A stretch of DNA of 64,000 nucleotides from Burkholderiaceae bacterium (GCA_947455485.1 CANGNV010000006.1:1-64000); one strand, 5' to 3'. Positions 8,017 through 15,926 are shown, counted from the first letter of the stretch. The notes: a model not told the origin generated them from the sequence alone. Made by a program: numbers and translations.

Positions 8017-8556
8017 TTATTTAGTTCTTTTTGATTTATCGCCGAATAAAATTTGTAGGGTGGCATGGCTACCTAGCATTAAGCCCATACCAACAAATAA
8101 CAGGTACGGCCACACAATTAACCAGTAAACGATTGACATTGCAACTATGCGCAATGGATCTGATTTCCCAAAATTCATCATGGAGCTTAAGAATTCTTTT
8201 CCATGAATCAGTCCGCTCACGCCAGCCTCTAAGTAATTTAGACCTATGACCACCGCTAAATAGACTAAAGATTCGACGATCAAGGAGTTCACAATCCCAT
8301 TTTTTCTATCAACCGTAATTGGAAAAAATGCTTGAGCTACCAACATGAACTTCGCACAAATTGCCCCTTTAAATAAAGCAAATCCAAATATAGATAAAGG
8401 AATCGGCCTCTCATCAAGAGAGGTTGCCGCTAAAAAGGCAAGAGCACAAAACCATACGCCGAAGTAAATGGTTAGCTCAAATGCTTTAATAAATTCTTCC
8501 CTAGCTTTTTCTTTTAAACTTTTTGCAGGCGCTGAGTGGAGAGATGTTGCAGTCAT
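8017..8556 (-). CDS. Four-helix inner-membrane protein, unknown function
   Basis: The 179-residue protein has about four predicted membrane segments (residues roughly 24-45, 48-70, 85-110 and 140-168), a charged N-terminal helix (AKSLKEKAREEF) and a lysine-rich tail. ATG 8556 is preferred; the longer frame from 8640 would overlap the upstream trhP gene and add 28 residues without family-like features. No family is recognised. It lies in a same-strand run between trhP and the outer-membrane protein gene, 22 bp from the latter, so it may be the inner-membrane partner of that transporter, but this is speculation. Confidence 0.6.
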   Translation of the reverse strand: MTATSLHSAPAKSLKEKAREEFIKAFELTIYFGVWFCALAFLAATSLDERPIPLSIFGFALFKGAICAKFMLVAQAFFPITVDRKNGIVNSLIVESLVYLAVVIGLNYLEAGVSGLIHGKEFLSSMMNFGKSDPLRIVAMSIVYWLIVWPYLLFVGMGLMLGSHATLQILFGDKSKRTK

Positions 8557-8578
8557 AAAAACTTTCAGAGTTATTCGA

Positions 8579-9880
8579 TTAGCAGTTACTACAAGAGCCA
8601 CCAGCTTCAACAGGGGCGGGTTCTTGAGTGTAGCGTGCAATAAATGCGTGCTTGCTCTTTAGTGGTAATTTAATCCAAACAAAGTGACCCGATCCAGGAG
8701 CTACATCAATGGGTTCACCTTTGAGATTCCACATGGCATCCAGCACCATATCTTGATTGCCCTCGGGCTCAATGATTTCTAATTTATCTCCAAGGGAGAA
8801 ATGATTCTTTACATCAACCTTGACGCGACCAGAGGCCTCATCAATTTCTAAAGTTTCGCCAACATAAAGACTTCTACCTGATAGAGAGTGACCGCGCATA
8901 TAGAGTTGATATTCTTTATCGTGATGGCGCTCATAAAAGCCATCTGTATAGCCACGATTTGCAAGGCCTTCTAAATTACCAATCAGAGACATATTCATTG
9001 GGCGACCAGCTACTGCATCATCAATCGCAGTGCGATAGGACTGGCAGGTACGCGAAACGTAATAGGGTGACTTGGTGCGCCCCTCAATCTTGAATGAGTC
9101 CACGCCCATCTTCGTCAAGCGTTCAATATGCTCAATCGCGCGTAAATCCTTAGAGTTCATGATGTAAGTGCCGTGCTCATCTTCTTCCATTGGCATCAAA
9201 TCATCTGGACGACGCGCCTCTTGGAGAAGAACTACATCACCGCTGGTATTTTGCTGACCTGGCTTGACCTTGTAATCCCAGCGGCAAGCATTGGTACAGG
9301 CACCCTGATTGGAGTCGCGATGTGACATATAGCCAGATAGTAAGCAGCGACCAGAATAGGCAATACATAATGCGCCATGAACAAATACTTCTAATTCCAT
9401 TTCTGGGCAGTCTTGACGAACTTCTTCGATTTCATCAAAAGAAAGTTCCCGTGACAAGATAACTCGGCTAATGCCAACAGAGCGCCAGAACTTAGCAGAG
9501 GCACCATTGACGGTATTAGCCTGAACCGATAAATGAATTGGCATATCTGGCCAAGCTTCTCTGGCCATCATGATGAGGCCTGGATCTGACATGATCATGG
9601 CATCAGGCTTTAATGCAACCACTGGATCCATGTCTTTAATATAGGTACGGGTCTTACCGCCATGAGGCAGTAGGTTAGATACTAGATAGAACTTCTTGCC
9701 TAAAGCGTGGGCGGCATCAATACCTTCTTTGAGCGTCTCCATTTTTCCGAAGTCGTTGTTACGCACTCGGAGGGAATAACGTGGTTGCCCTGCATAAATG
9801 GCGTCAGCGCCAAAGTCAAAGGCAGTGCGCAGCATAGAGAGGCTGCCGGCAGGGGCTAGAAGTTCTGGAATTTTGGTCAT
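8579..9880 (-). CDS. trhP: Peptidase U32-family tRNA hydroxylation protein TrhP (YegQ-like)
   Basis: The 433-residue protein starts PELLAPAGSLSMLRTAFDFGADAIYAGQPRYSLRVRNNDF, characteristic of YegQ/TrhP. Members of this U32 group help make 5-hydroxyuridine at position 34 of certain tRNAs from prephenate; they are not established peptidases. A cysteine cluster (ALCIAYSGRCLLSGY, then NQGACTNACRWDY) near residues 175-205 is typical of an iron-sulphur site, and the C-terminal tail ends in SCSNC. The frame opens at TTG 9907, but ATG 9880 gives the family's usual N-terminus. E. coli YegQ is about 453 residues, so length agrees. Confidence 0.88.
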   Translation of the reverse strand: MTKIPELLAPAGSLSMLRTAFDFGADAIYAGQPRYSLRVRNNDFGKMETLKEGIDAAHALGKKFYLVSNLLPHGGKTRTYIKDMDPVVALKPDAMIMSDPGLIMMAREAWPDMPIHLSVQANTVNGASAKFWRSVGISRVILSRELSFDEIEEVRQDCPEMELEVFVHGALCIAYSGRCLLSGYMSHRDSNQGACTNACRWDYKVKPGQQNTSGDVVLLQEARRPDDLMPMEEDEHGTYIMNSKDLRAIEHIERLTKMGVDSFKIEGRTKSPYYVSRTCQSYRTAIDDAVAGRPMNMSLIGNLEGLANRGYTDGFYERHHDKEYQLYMRGHSLSGRSLYVGETLEIDEASGRVKVDVKNHFSLGDKLEIIEPEGNQDMVLDAMWNLKGEPIDVAPGSGHFVWIKLPLKSKHAFIARYTQEPAPVEAGGSCSNC

Positions 9881-10044
9881 AGGCTTCATTTTAAAGTGCT
9901 TAGCCAATTTATGTACGGGGGATTCTGGAGGAAAAGTAGGGTGCCAACACCCGAAAAGACCTCTTTTTTCGCATTTTGACTTCTTTTGAAATGTTATATT
10001 GATCTTTAAAACACATAAAAGGGCTTAAGCCCATAGGAGACGAA

Positions 10045-11088
10045 ATGAAAAGAGCATTACATCTGGCTGTGACCTTCATTTCTTGTATTTTTCTTGATAC
10101 CGCTTTTGCGGCAGGAAAGATTCAAATGAATGAGTACATGGTGCAAAGTGACACCCCGGGAATTTCACTCTACGTGCGCAATAAGCATCTAGCCGGCATG
10201 AAGAAATTTACTGCCGATAAAACATTGCTTTATGTTCATGGCTCAACGTATCCAGCAGAAACTGCCTTTGATTTGTCTTTGGGTGGAACTTCATGGATGG
10301 AATACATGGCGGCCAGAGGTTACGATGTGTGGCTAGTTGATCTGCGTGGCTATGGAAAATCAACGCGACCACCTGAGATGGATCAGCCCGCTGATCAGAA
10401 CCCACCGCTTGTGAGAACCGATGTTGCCGTAAGGGATGTATCGAGTGCCGTTGATTACATTCTAAAAAAGCGAAACATCAACAAGATGAATTTACTTGGC
10501 TGGTCTTGGGGTACTACCATTATGGGTAAATACACCACCGAGAATAATGACAAGGTCAATAAGCTCGTTCTATATGCTCCTCAATGGCTGCGTCAGGGCG
10601 GGGCGCCATTAACCGATAAGGGTGGTCAGCTTGGCGCATATCGCGTAGCGTCGATTACTGATGCAAAAAATCGCTGGTTAACTGGTGTGCCCGAGAATGC
10701 AAAGGCCACCCTAATCCCAGAGGGTTGGTTTGAGAAATGGGCTGAGGCTACCTTTGAGACTGACCCATGGGGCAAAAATCAGAGCCCTAAGAAATTACGC
10801 GCTCCCAACGGAACAGTTCAAGACGCTCGTGAGTACTGGACGGCTGGAAAGCCAGTGTATGAGCCTAAAGATATTCGTGTGCCTGTAATGCTGGTTCATG
10901 CAGAGTGGGATGCTGATTTACCAAGCTATATGCTCTATGAATATTTCACTAAATTAGAAAATGCACCATACAAAATCATGTTGCAGATTAGTGAGGGCAC
11001 TCACACCATCATTATGGAAAAGAATCGCATGCTGATGTTTGCTGGTGTACAAGAGTTCTTGGACAGCCCATTTAAGCCTGAGAAGTAA
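10045..11088 (+). CDS. Exported alpha/beta hydrolase
   Basis: The 347-residue protein has an N-terminal signal peptide ending near AFAAG (residue 23) and an alpha/beta-hydrolase fold. The oxyanion strand LLYVHGSTY is near residue 60, the nucleophile elbow GWSWGT near 155, the acid probably Asp in HAEWDADLP near 295, and the catalytic His in EGTHTI near 325. It therefore hydrolyses an ester, amide or similar bond in the periplasm; the substrate is not evident. AGGAGA precedes ATG 10045, and a 12-bp palindrome GGGCTTAAGCCC (10021-10032) lies just before it. A hairpin terminator follows at 11122. It is a single-gene unit. Confidence 0.82.
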   Translation: MKRALHLAVTFISCIFLDTAFAAGKIQMNEYMVQSDTPGISLYVRNKHLAGMKKFTADKTLLYVHGSTYPAETAFDLSLGGTSWMEYMAARGYDVWLVDLRGYGKSTRPPEMDQPADQNPPLVRTDVAVRDVSSAVDYILKKRNINKMNLLGWSWGTTIMGKYTTENNDKVNKLVLYAPQWLRQGGAPLTDKGGQLGAYRVASITDAKNRWLTGVPENAKATLIPEGWFEKWAEATFETDPWGKNQSPKKLRAPNGTVQDAREYWTAGKPVYEPKDIRVPVMLVHAEWDADLPSYMLYEYFTKLENAPYKIMLQISEGTHTIIMEKNRMLMFAGVQEFLDSPFKPEK

Positions 11089-11121
11089 TTCTTCAATCTA
11101 CGCAATATCGTTGTGGTATTG

Positions 11122-11156
11122 AAAAAGCCCCTAGATTTTTTCTAAGGGCTTTTTTT
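11122..11156 (+). terminator. Rho-independent terminator after the alpha/beta hydrolase
   Basis: The hairpin pairs AAAAAGCCCxTAGA with TCTAxGGGCTTTTT around a loop of T residues and continues into TTTTTT (11151-11156). It ends the hydrolase transcript 30 bp after its stop. Confidence 0.85.
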
Positions 11157-11167
11157 ATATCGAGATT

Positions 11168-11313
11168 TGCCCTTATAAATGGGTTGTAACCCATCGATTG
11201 ATCCCTCAATACTAAATTCGGCTAAATCAAGAGTATCCTACGGGGTCTGTGGCGAGCATTGCAATAATGACCGGGAGCCTTCCCCTTGAGCTGTCCACCC
11301 GAAATTGAAGGCA
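11168..11313 (+). ncRNA. Candidate structured RNA or 5' leader
   Basis: This gene-free stretch folds on paper into nested helices. TGCC-TT (about 11169-11175) pairs with AAGGCA (11308-11313). AAATTCGG (11214-11221) pairs with CCGAAATT (11299-11306), with one mismatch. GTGG and AGC (11249-11252, 11255-11257) pair with GCT and CCAC (11290-11292, 11295-11298). Inside lie two small hairpins, CATT/AATG (11257-11269) and GGGA/TCCC (11273-11284), forming a three-way junction. A separate 7-bp hairpin, ATGGGTT/AACCCAT, is at 11179-11194. It ends 27 bp before the orphan gene at 11340, so it may be a cis-regulator or an independent small RNA. I could not match it to TPP, 6S, SRP, tmRNA or RNase P RNA. 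Confidence 0.4.
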
Positions 11314-11339
11314 CTTATTAAAGAATCAGAAAGAACTCA

Positions 11340-11924
11340 ATGACAAAACTCACATCCAAGCCAATCCTCAAAAAAGCGAGCGGTATTTTGGCGCAAGAGT
11401 TTGCGATACCTAAAGATATCGCTTGGGCCTGGGTTACATTATTACTGTCACAAGAAGAGCAAAAGCGCGATAGCGAGGAAAAGCGCTATGCCCGCATTGC
11501 AGAATTCGAGGCTTGGATTGCGGAACTCAATTTACCGACTGATCCAAAAAATCCTGCAAGTGGTGCCGTAAGTCCAGAGTCAGTAAAGAATTCAGCTAGA
11601 AACGTTTTTGAGTGGCCGCATGAGTACATCTTTGAAGAGCCCTCAGCTGCCAAGCATCCAGATTCCAAGATTACCTATGGCGATACGATTACTAAGCCAA
11701 TCTTAGATGCCATTAAAGATGCCGGTGGATCCGATGATCGTCCTGCACTCATTGCTATTTTAGAAGGCTATGCAAAAGAAGGTAAAGAGCCGTTTGCCAA
11801 TGTCACATCAGAAGGCATTGAGTGGAAAGGCAGTAATTGGGCTGAGGGAGACAAGCTTAATCTCCTCACCATCAAAACCTTAAACAACCGCCTAGCCAAT
11901 CTAAGGAAGAAGGGGCTGATTTAA
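11340..11924 (+). CDS. Hypothetical cytoplasmic protein, no recognised family
   Basis: The 194-residue protein lacks a signal peptide or membrane segment. The N-terminal 65 residues are helical and charged (QEEQKRDSEEKRYARIAEFEAWIAEL), the middle is polar, and the C-terminal part contains two helical segments ending in a basic tail (LNNRLANLRKKGLI). This looks like a compact soluble, perhaps nucleic-acid-associated protein, but I recognise no family. AAAGAACTC precedes the ATG. Upstream is the structured-RNA candidate; downstream is a terminator, then a degenerate tRNA-Asn fragment. Placement beside an apparent insertion boundary makes a recently acquired or lineage-specific gene plausible. 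Confidence 0.6.
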   Translation: MTKLTSKPILKKASGILAQEFAIPKDIAWAWVTLLLSQEEQKRDSEEKRYARIAEFEAWIAELNLPTDPKNPASGAVSPESVKNSARNVFEWPHEYIFEEPSAAKHPDSKITYGDTITKPILDAIKDAGGSDDRPALIAILEGYAKEGKEPFANVTSEGIEWKGSNWAEGDKLNLLTIKTLNNRLANLRKKGLI

Positions 11925-11950
11925 GCCCAATTACTTCACTCGGATTACAA

Positions 11951-12014
11951 AAGAAAAAACCACCCAAAAGGTGGTTTTCTTATATCTGGCTTCTTGATCT
12001 AGGTCCCAACCAAG
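11951..12014 (+). repeat. Imperfect direct repeat, copy 1 (terminator plus tRNA-Asn 3' end)
   Basis: These 64 bases align without gaps to 13947-14010, exactly 1996 bp away. The first 36 bases differ at two positions. The last 28, corresponding to the CCA end and T-arm of tRNA-Asn, match at 20 positions, and most differences are C/T or G/A transitions. The copies flank the exported amidohydrolase gene. Confidence 0.75.
11956..11978. terminator. Terminator hairpin (copy 1 of a duplicated pair)
   Basis: AAAACCACC / GGTGGTTTT with a 5-nt loop, 32 bp after the orphan gene. It is nearly identical to the hairpin at 13952-13974, and the similarity continues into a tRNA-Asn-like fragment. It is symmetric enough to work in both directions. 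Confidence 0.8.
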
Positions 12015-12035
12015 TAATCGAGAGGTATTAACGGT
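11987..12035 (-). pseudogene. Degenerate tRNA-Asn 3' fragment
   Basis: Read on the minus strand, this stretch resembles the 3' half of the intact tRNA-Asn at 13983-14058: the CCA end, acceptor strand, T-arm and, with a 3-base insertion, the GTTAAT anticodon-loop segment (12027-12032). The acceptor and T-arm pairings are broken by transitions, so it is not functional. The part beyond 12014 aligns only loosely. Confidence 0.55.
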
Positions 12036-12130
12036 GTTTTAGCGATAAGACGCCCTAGGCGGGAGCCTTGATTAAGCCCTGGTTATCCTTTTTAGTATTA
12101 TTTACAAAATTACCCGTCTTAGGATTACTC

Positions 12131-13927
12131 ATGAATCTCAAAATTAAACTTATTTCTATCGGAATCGTTGGGCTTTTTTCAGGCCTTGCTAGCGCAGTCC
12201 AATTGCTGGAGCCACCATCAACGCCAAAGGTCTCCAACATTACCGTCTTTGTGGCAAAAAAGATTGTCACGATGGATCCAGCTATTCCAAATGCAACTGC
12301 TGTTGCTGTAGCGGATGGGCGTATCTTATCTGTTGGCTCACTAGAAGATTTGAAGCCTTGGACTGATAAATATCCAACTCAAATCAATCGAGATTTTGCT
12401 AATAAAGTTATTTATCCAGGGTTCATTGAGCCACATGCTCATACCTTGATGGGGGGAATCGTATTCAATAAACCCATGCTTTTCCCCGCACCAATGCCAA
12501 ATCCTTGGGGTCCTGCTTTTCCTGGGATTGCCAATTTGCAGGCGGGAATGGATGCGTTGAAGAAATACTCCAACGCTATAAAGGATCCAAATCAGATTCT
12601 CATGGCCTGGGGCTGGGATGAGGTTTCTATGGGTAGGGCGCCTGATCGTCAGTTGTTAGATCAAGTTTCTGCCACTCGTCCAATCATCATCTGGAATGCC
12701 TCTGGACGAAACTTTTATGTCAATAGCGGCGCTATTAATCATTACAGCATTACCCCGGATAAAGTCAAAGGCATTACAGGTATTGGCATCGATAAAAATG
12801 GCCAGCTCAATGGGCAGTTTCTTGACGTTACAGCCGCTGAGTATCTAATGAGCGTTGCGGGAAAAGACATTATGAACCCAAGTCAGATGCCTCGTGATTA
12901 CCTTTATATGAGTGACTTGATGCAGCAAGCGGGAATAACCACCATGGGTGAGTTATCTTTTGGTGCCCTAGACTTGGATATGGAATTAAAAGTAGCTCGA
13001 GATTTTTCAACATCTTCTGCAGGTTCAATGCGGGTTGTTCCAGTGGTAACTGGCGAGGTATTGAAAGCAAAGTATGGTGATAAAGCTATCCAAGAAGCAT
13101 TAAATTTCAAGCGATACGATAACGATCGTTTGATTTTCCAGGGCGTGAAATTCTTTAGCGATGGTGGATACATGCCTGAGACCATGCATATGGGGCACCC
13201 TACCTATGTCGATGGGGGTATTGGTGGCCCATCTACTTATGCAAATGCAAAAGATTTTGCATCCACTATGAAGCCTTGGTGGGATGCGGGCTTTCATATT
13301 CACGTTCACAGTAATGGTGACGTAGGAAATCTAGACACGCTAAATGCCTTGCAATTGCTACAAGATTCGAAGCCACGCTTTGATCACCGCTTTACGGTAA
13401 ATCACTTTGGCGTTCCGTCTACAGCTATGGTCTTTAAGATTAAGGCATTAAATGCAGTGGTCAGCGCTAATGTTTCTTATATCTCGCAACGCGCAAAGTT
13501 ACAGTCCCCCGCAATGGGTACCGATCGCGCTTCTACTGCCACACGTTTAGGCATGTTGGTGCGCAATGGCATTGTTACCTCGATTCATTCAGATGCACCT
13601 GTTTCTGCACCCAACCCATTGCAAGAGGCTTGGTCGGTAGTAACTCGCCGAGATGTCTATAACGATGGCAAAGTCTGGGCACCTGCGGAAGCCTTACCTC
13701 CATCAGAGGCAATGAAGATGATCACCATTAATGCTGCCTATACATTGGGTGTAGAAGATAAGGTTGGCAGTATTGAAGCCGGTAAGTTTGCGGACTTTAC
13801 GGTACTAGATGCTGATCCACAAACTATCCCTGAAATCAAGATTAAAGATGTTGCTGTTCAAGCTACAGTCTTGGGTGGCAGAGTGATTCCAGTATCGGAA
13901 ACCAAGCAACCTAGACCACTGCCGTAA
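12131..13927 (+). CDS. Exported amidohydrolase, YtcJ-like (Amidohydro_3)
   Basis: The 598-residue protein has a signal peptide from ATG 12131 (cleaved near GLASA-V, residue 22). The frame extends 21 codons upstream, but that would bury the signal. It shows the metal-dependent amidohydrolase layout: N-terminal beta-sandwich with AVAVADGRILSVG, the metal-binding PGFIEPHAHT near residue 120, HIHVHSNGD near 400, a further metal/substrate site at RFTVNHFG and VTSIHSDAP, and a C-terminal SIEAGKFADFTVLDADP. YtcJ-type members hydrolyse N-acyl amino acids or related amides; the substrate here is unknown. The gene is bracketed by the terminator/tRNA-Asn repeat pair, which suggests acquisition as a cargo gene. 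Confidence 0.88.
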   Translation: MNLKIKLISIGIVGLFSGLASAVQLLEPPSTPKVSNITVFVAKKIVTMDPAIPNATAVAVADGRILSVGSLEDLKPWTDKYPTQINRDFANKVIYPGFIEPHAHTLMGGIVFNKPMLFPAPMPNPWGPAFPGIANLQAGMDALKKYSNAIKDPNQILMAWGWDEVSMGRAPDRQLLDQVSATRPIIIWNASGRNFYVNSGAINHYSITPDKVKGITGIGIDKNGQLNGQFLDVTAAEYLMSVAGKDIMNPSQMPRDYLYMSDLMQQAGITTMGELSFGALDLDMELKVARDFSTSSAGSMRVVPVVTGEVLKAKYGDKAIQEALNFKRYDNDRLIFQGVKFFSDGGYMPETMHMGHPTYVDGGIGGPSTYANAKDFASTMKPWWDAGFHIHVHSNGDVGNLDTLNALQLLQDSKPRFDHRFTVNHFGVPSTAMVFKIKALNAVVSANVSYISQRAKLQSPAMGTDRASTATRLGMLVRNGIVTSIHSDAPVSAPNPLQEAWSVVTRRDVYNDGKVWAPAEALPPSEAMKMITINAAYTLGVEDKVGSIEAGKFADFTVLDADPQTIPEIKIKDVAVQATVLGGRVIPVSETKQPRPLP

Positions 13928-13946
13928 AGCAGTTGATCTTGCGCCA

Positions 13947-14010
13947 AAGAAAAAACCACCTAAAAGGTGGTTTTCTTATATTTGGCTCCTCGACCTGGGC
14001 TCGAACCAGG
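13947..14010 (+). repeat. Imperfect direct repeat, copy 2 (overlaps intact tRNA-Asn 3' end)
   Basis: Partner of 11951-12014 at a constant 1996-bp offset. It contains a terminator hairpin (13952-13974) and the 3' 28 bases of the functional tRNA-Asn gene. The intact tRNA at this end and the decayed fragment at the other are the arrangement expected after site-specific insertion downstream of a tRNA. Confidence 0.75.
13952..13974. terminator. Terminator hairpin (copy 2) between the amidohydrolase gene and tRNA-Asn
   Basis: AAAACCACC / GGTGGTTTT with loop TAAAA, 25 bp after the amidohydrolase stop and 9 bp beyond the CCA end of the convergent tRNA-Asn. It can serve both transcripts. Confidence 0.85.
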
Positions 14011-14058
14011 GACCTACGGATTAACAGTCCGGCGCTCTACCAACTGAGCTATCGAGGA
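13983..14058 (-). tRNA. tRNA-Asn (anticodon GTT)
   Basis: A 76-nt tRNA on the minus strand with encoded CCA. The acceptor TCCTCGA pairs with TCGAGGA, the D-arm is GCTCAGTTGGTAGAGC, the anticodon stem-loop GGACTGTTAATCC gives anticodon GTT, and the T-arm is CTGGTTCGAGCCCAG. It lies immediately upstream of thiD on the other strand. Confidence 0.97.
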
Positions 14059-14079
14059 ATAAGCCGATATTATAGCAAG

Positions 14080-14964
14080 ATGAAATCATCTACTCCAAGT
14101 TCTGTACAGATCCCTAAAGTATTGACCATCGCCGGGTCCGATAGCGGCGGCGGCGCGGGCATCCAGGCGGACCTCAAAGTCATTACGGCCCTGGGCGGAT
14201 ATGGGATGACGGTCATCACCGCCATCACGGCTCAGAACACTTTAGGCGTGAACCGTATTCAGGATATCGACCTTGATGTGGTTGAGGCTCAGATCGATGC
14301 GGTATTTCTGGATATTGGGGTAGATATTGTCAAAATTGGTATGTTGGCCAGCCCAGAAATCGTCCGTACCGTGGCATCGGCTTTGAAGCGCCATGGAGCC
14401 AAAAGAATTGTTCTTGACCCCGTATTAAGGGCCACTTCAGGCGCCAGTCTTGGTGGCGATGACACCGCCCAAGCCATTATTAAAGAGTTGTTCCCGATGG
14501 CGACTTTAGTAACCCCTAATCTCGAGGAGGCCTCCTTGCTATTGGGTCGCGAATTAACTGGCCCTGAGGATTTCAAGCTAGCTGCAGAGGAGTTACTCGA
14601 TATGGGCCCGCAAGCAGTCTTGATCAAAGGTGGCCACCTCGACACCACCCATACGCAACTGACGGATTTTCTGATGTGGCGAACCATGGAAGATGGTCTT
14701 GAAGTAATTCAATCAAAAGAGTTCAAGCATTACCGCGTCAATACAGCCAATACCCATGGCACCGGTTGCTCATTAGCATCTGCCATTGCAACCTATTTGG
14801 CGGATGGCCATGATCTTTCTCATGCGGTTGCTAAGGCAATTTCTTATGTTGAGGCAGGGCTTGAGGCAGGGCGCTTCTTAAGCATTGGTGAAGGCCCTGG
14901 ACCCTTGTGGCATATGCATGATTTTTATCGAACTGCACTACCGGAAGAAGAGGGCAAGTATTAA
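14080..14964 (+). CDS. thiD: Hydroxymethylpyrimidine kinase / phosphomethylpyrimidine kinase
   Basis: The 294-residue ThiD phosphorylates HMP and HMP-P to HMP-PP, the pyrimidine half of thiamine. Visible are the N-terminal VLTIAGSDSGGGAGIQADLK, the central VTPNLEEA and VLIKGGH, and the ATP/anion-hole motif NTHGTGCSLASAI near residue 225. ATG 14080 is the start; the same frame is open back to 13933, but that part overlaps tRNA-Asn. It is divergent from tRNA-Asn and convergent with thiE, whose stop is 24 bp from the stop of thiD. It complements the thiCOSGE operon on the opposite strand. Confidence 0.95.
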   Translation: MKSSTPSSVQIPKVLTIAGSDSGGGAGIQADLKVITALGGYGMTVITAITAQNTLGVNRIQDIDLDVVEAQIDAVFLDIGVDIVKIGMLASPEIVRTVASALKRHGAKRIVLDPVLRATSGASLGGDDTAQAIIKELFPMATLVTPNLEEASLLLGRELTGPEDFKLAAEELLDMGPQAVLIKGGHLDTTHTQLTDFLMWRTMEDGLEVIQSKEFKHYRVNTANTHGTGCSLASAIATYLADGHDLSHAVAKAISYVEAGLEAGRFLSIGEGPGPLWHMHDFYRTALPEEEGKY

Positions 14965-14988
14965 GTTTGATGCATTAAGCCTTATGAC

Positions 14989-15915
14989 TTAGGTCTTCAT
15001 CAACTCTTGAAGACGCTTCACGGCTGCTTTAGGATCACTAGCGCCATTAATTGCTCTAACAACAGCAACTGATCCCACGCCACTTTGAGCCACCGCATGA
15101 ATACTGCTTTCATCGATACCGCCGATGGCAACTAAAGGGTAGTGACTCATCAATTGGGCGTACTTATATAAACGCCCTAGACCCTGTGGAGCGGTTTCCA
15201 TTTTCTTCAAATTCGTTGGAAATACAGCACCCATAGCAATATAACTTGGGCAGAAGCGATCGGCATAAACCATCTCCGCATAACCATGGGTGCTTAAGCC
15301 AAGTCGAAGACCTGCAGCTCGAATGGCATCTAAATCAGCCGTCTCCAGATCTTCTTGACCCAAGTGGATTCCGTAGGCGTCAGCCTCAATCGCTTCTTGC
15401 CAATAATCATTGATAAAGAGCAAGGTCTTGCTACCCTGGACTGCATCAACAGCTTGCGCAATCTGTTTGCGAATAAGCTTTTTATCCTCGGATTTGAGGC
15501 GCAGTTGTACGGTTGGTACTTCGGCTTCCACCATGCGTTTTACCCAATCAGCATCAGGCATCACCGCATATAAACCTAGGCGCTTTGGACACTCCGCAAA
15601 AGCATTGGGATTCATATTGCGGGTCCAGGGAAGCAAATCAAAATGCTCGGGTCTAGATGGCCACTTAAAGGGATTAAAGCCACCATCTTGGTGAACCATG
15701 CGAGACCAGGCCTTACCTAAGGTTTTGGCATCACATTCAATAAAACCCATTTGGATTGCAGCGAGCATACCGGCAAGTTCGTAATGATCAGCAGCATGCT
15801 CGTTATCAATTAATGGTGGTGGCGAGGCCAGACTGAATGCCGGAATGGGTAGGCACAAATCCGCTTTGCTATGGGCTGCAACAATTTGGTCTGCAAGATC
15901 GCGAACTAAGCTCAT
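14989..15915 (-). CDS. thiE: Thiamine phosphate synthase with N-terminal extension
   Basis: The 308-residue protein joins HMP-PP with thiazole phosphate to make thiamine phosphate. The catalytic domain is the C-terminal ~190 residues: GLYAVMPD, VQLRLK, LFINDYWQEAIEADAYGIHLGQEDL, GLSTHGYAEM, YIAMGAVFPT and PLVAIGGI follow the ThiE order. The first ~115 residues (including MGFIECDAKTLGKAWSRM and DGGFNPFKWPSR) are an extension not present in E. coli ThiE (about 211 residues), and I do not recognise it. TTG 15942 would overlap thiG; ATG 15915 with an AAGG element is chosen, 11 bp past the thiG stop. It is last in the thiC operon. Confidence 0.9.
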   Translation of the reverse strand: MSLVRDLADQIVAAHSKADLCLPIPAFSLASPPPLIDNEHAADHYELAGMLAAIQMGFIECDAKTLGKAWSRMVHQDGGFNPFKWPSRPEHFDLLPWTRNMNPNAFAECPKRLGLYAVMPDADWVKRMVEAEVPTVQLRLKSEDKKLIRKQIAQAVDAVQGSKTLLFINDYWQEAIEADAYGIHLGQEDLETADLDAIRAAGLRLGLSTHGYAEMVYADRFCPSYIAMGAVFPTNLKKMETAPQGLGRLYKYAQLMSHYPLVAIGGIDESSIHAVAQSGVGSVAVVRAINGASDPKAAVKRLQELMKT

Positions 15916-15926
15916 TAGTGCCTTAT

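Noticed and set aside
11168-11313. Assignment of the structured region to 6S, SRP, tmRNA or RNase P RNA.
   Set aside because: None of the conserved motifs of these RNAs was seen, and the pairing pattern differs.
12870-13309. Several reverse-strand frames inside the amidohydrolase gene.
   Set aside because: They overlap a well-supported gene, have no ribosome sites or family resemblance, and look like shadow frames.
13933-14079. The thiD reading frame stays open upstream across tRNA-Asn.
   Set aside because: The stretch overlaps a clear tRNA and adds residues not seen in ThiD; ATG 14080 gives the family N-terminus.
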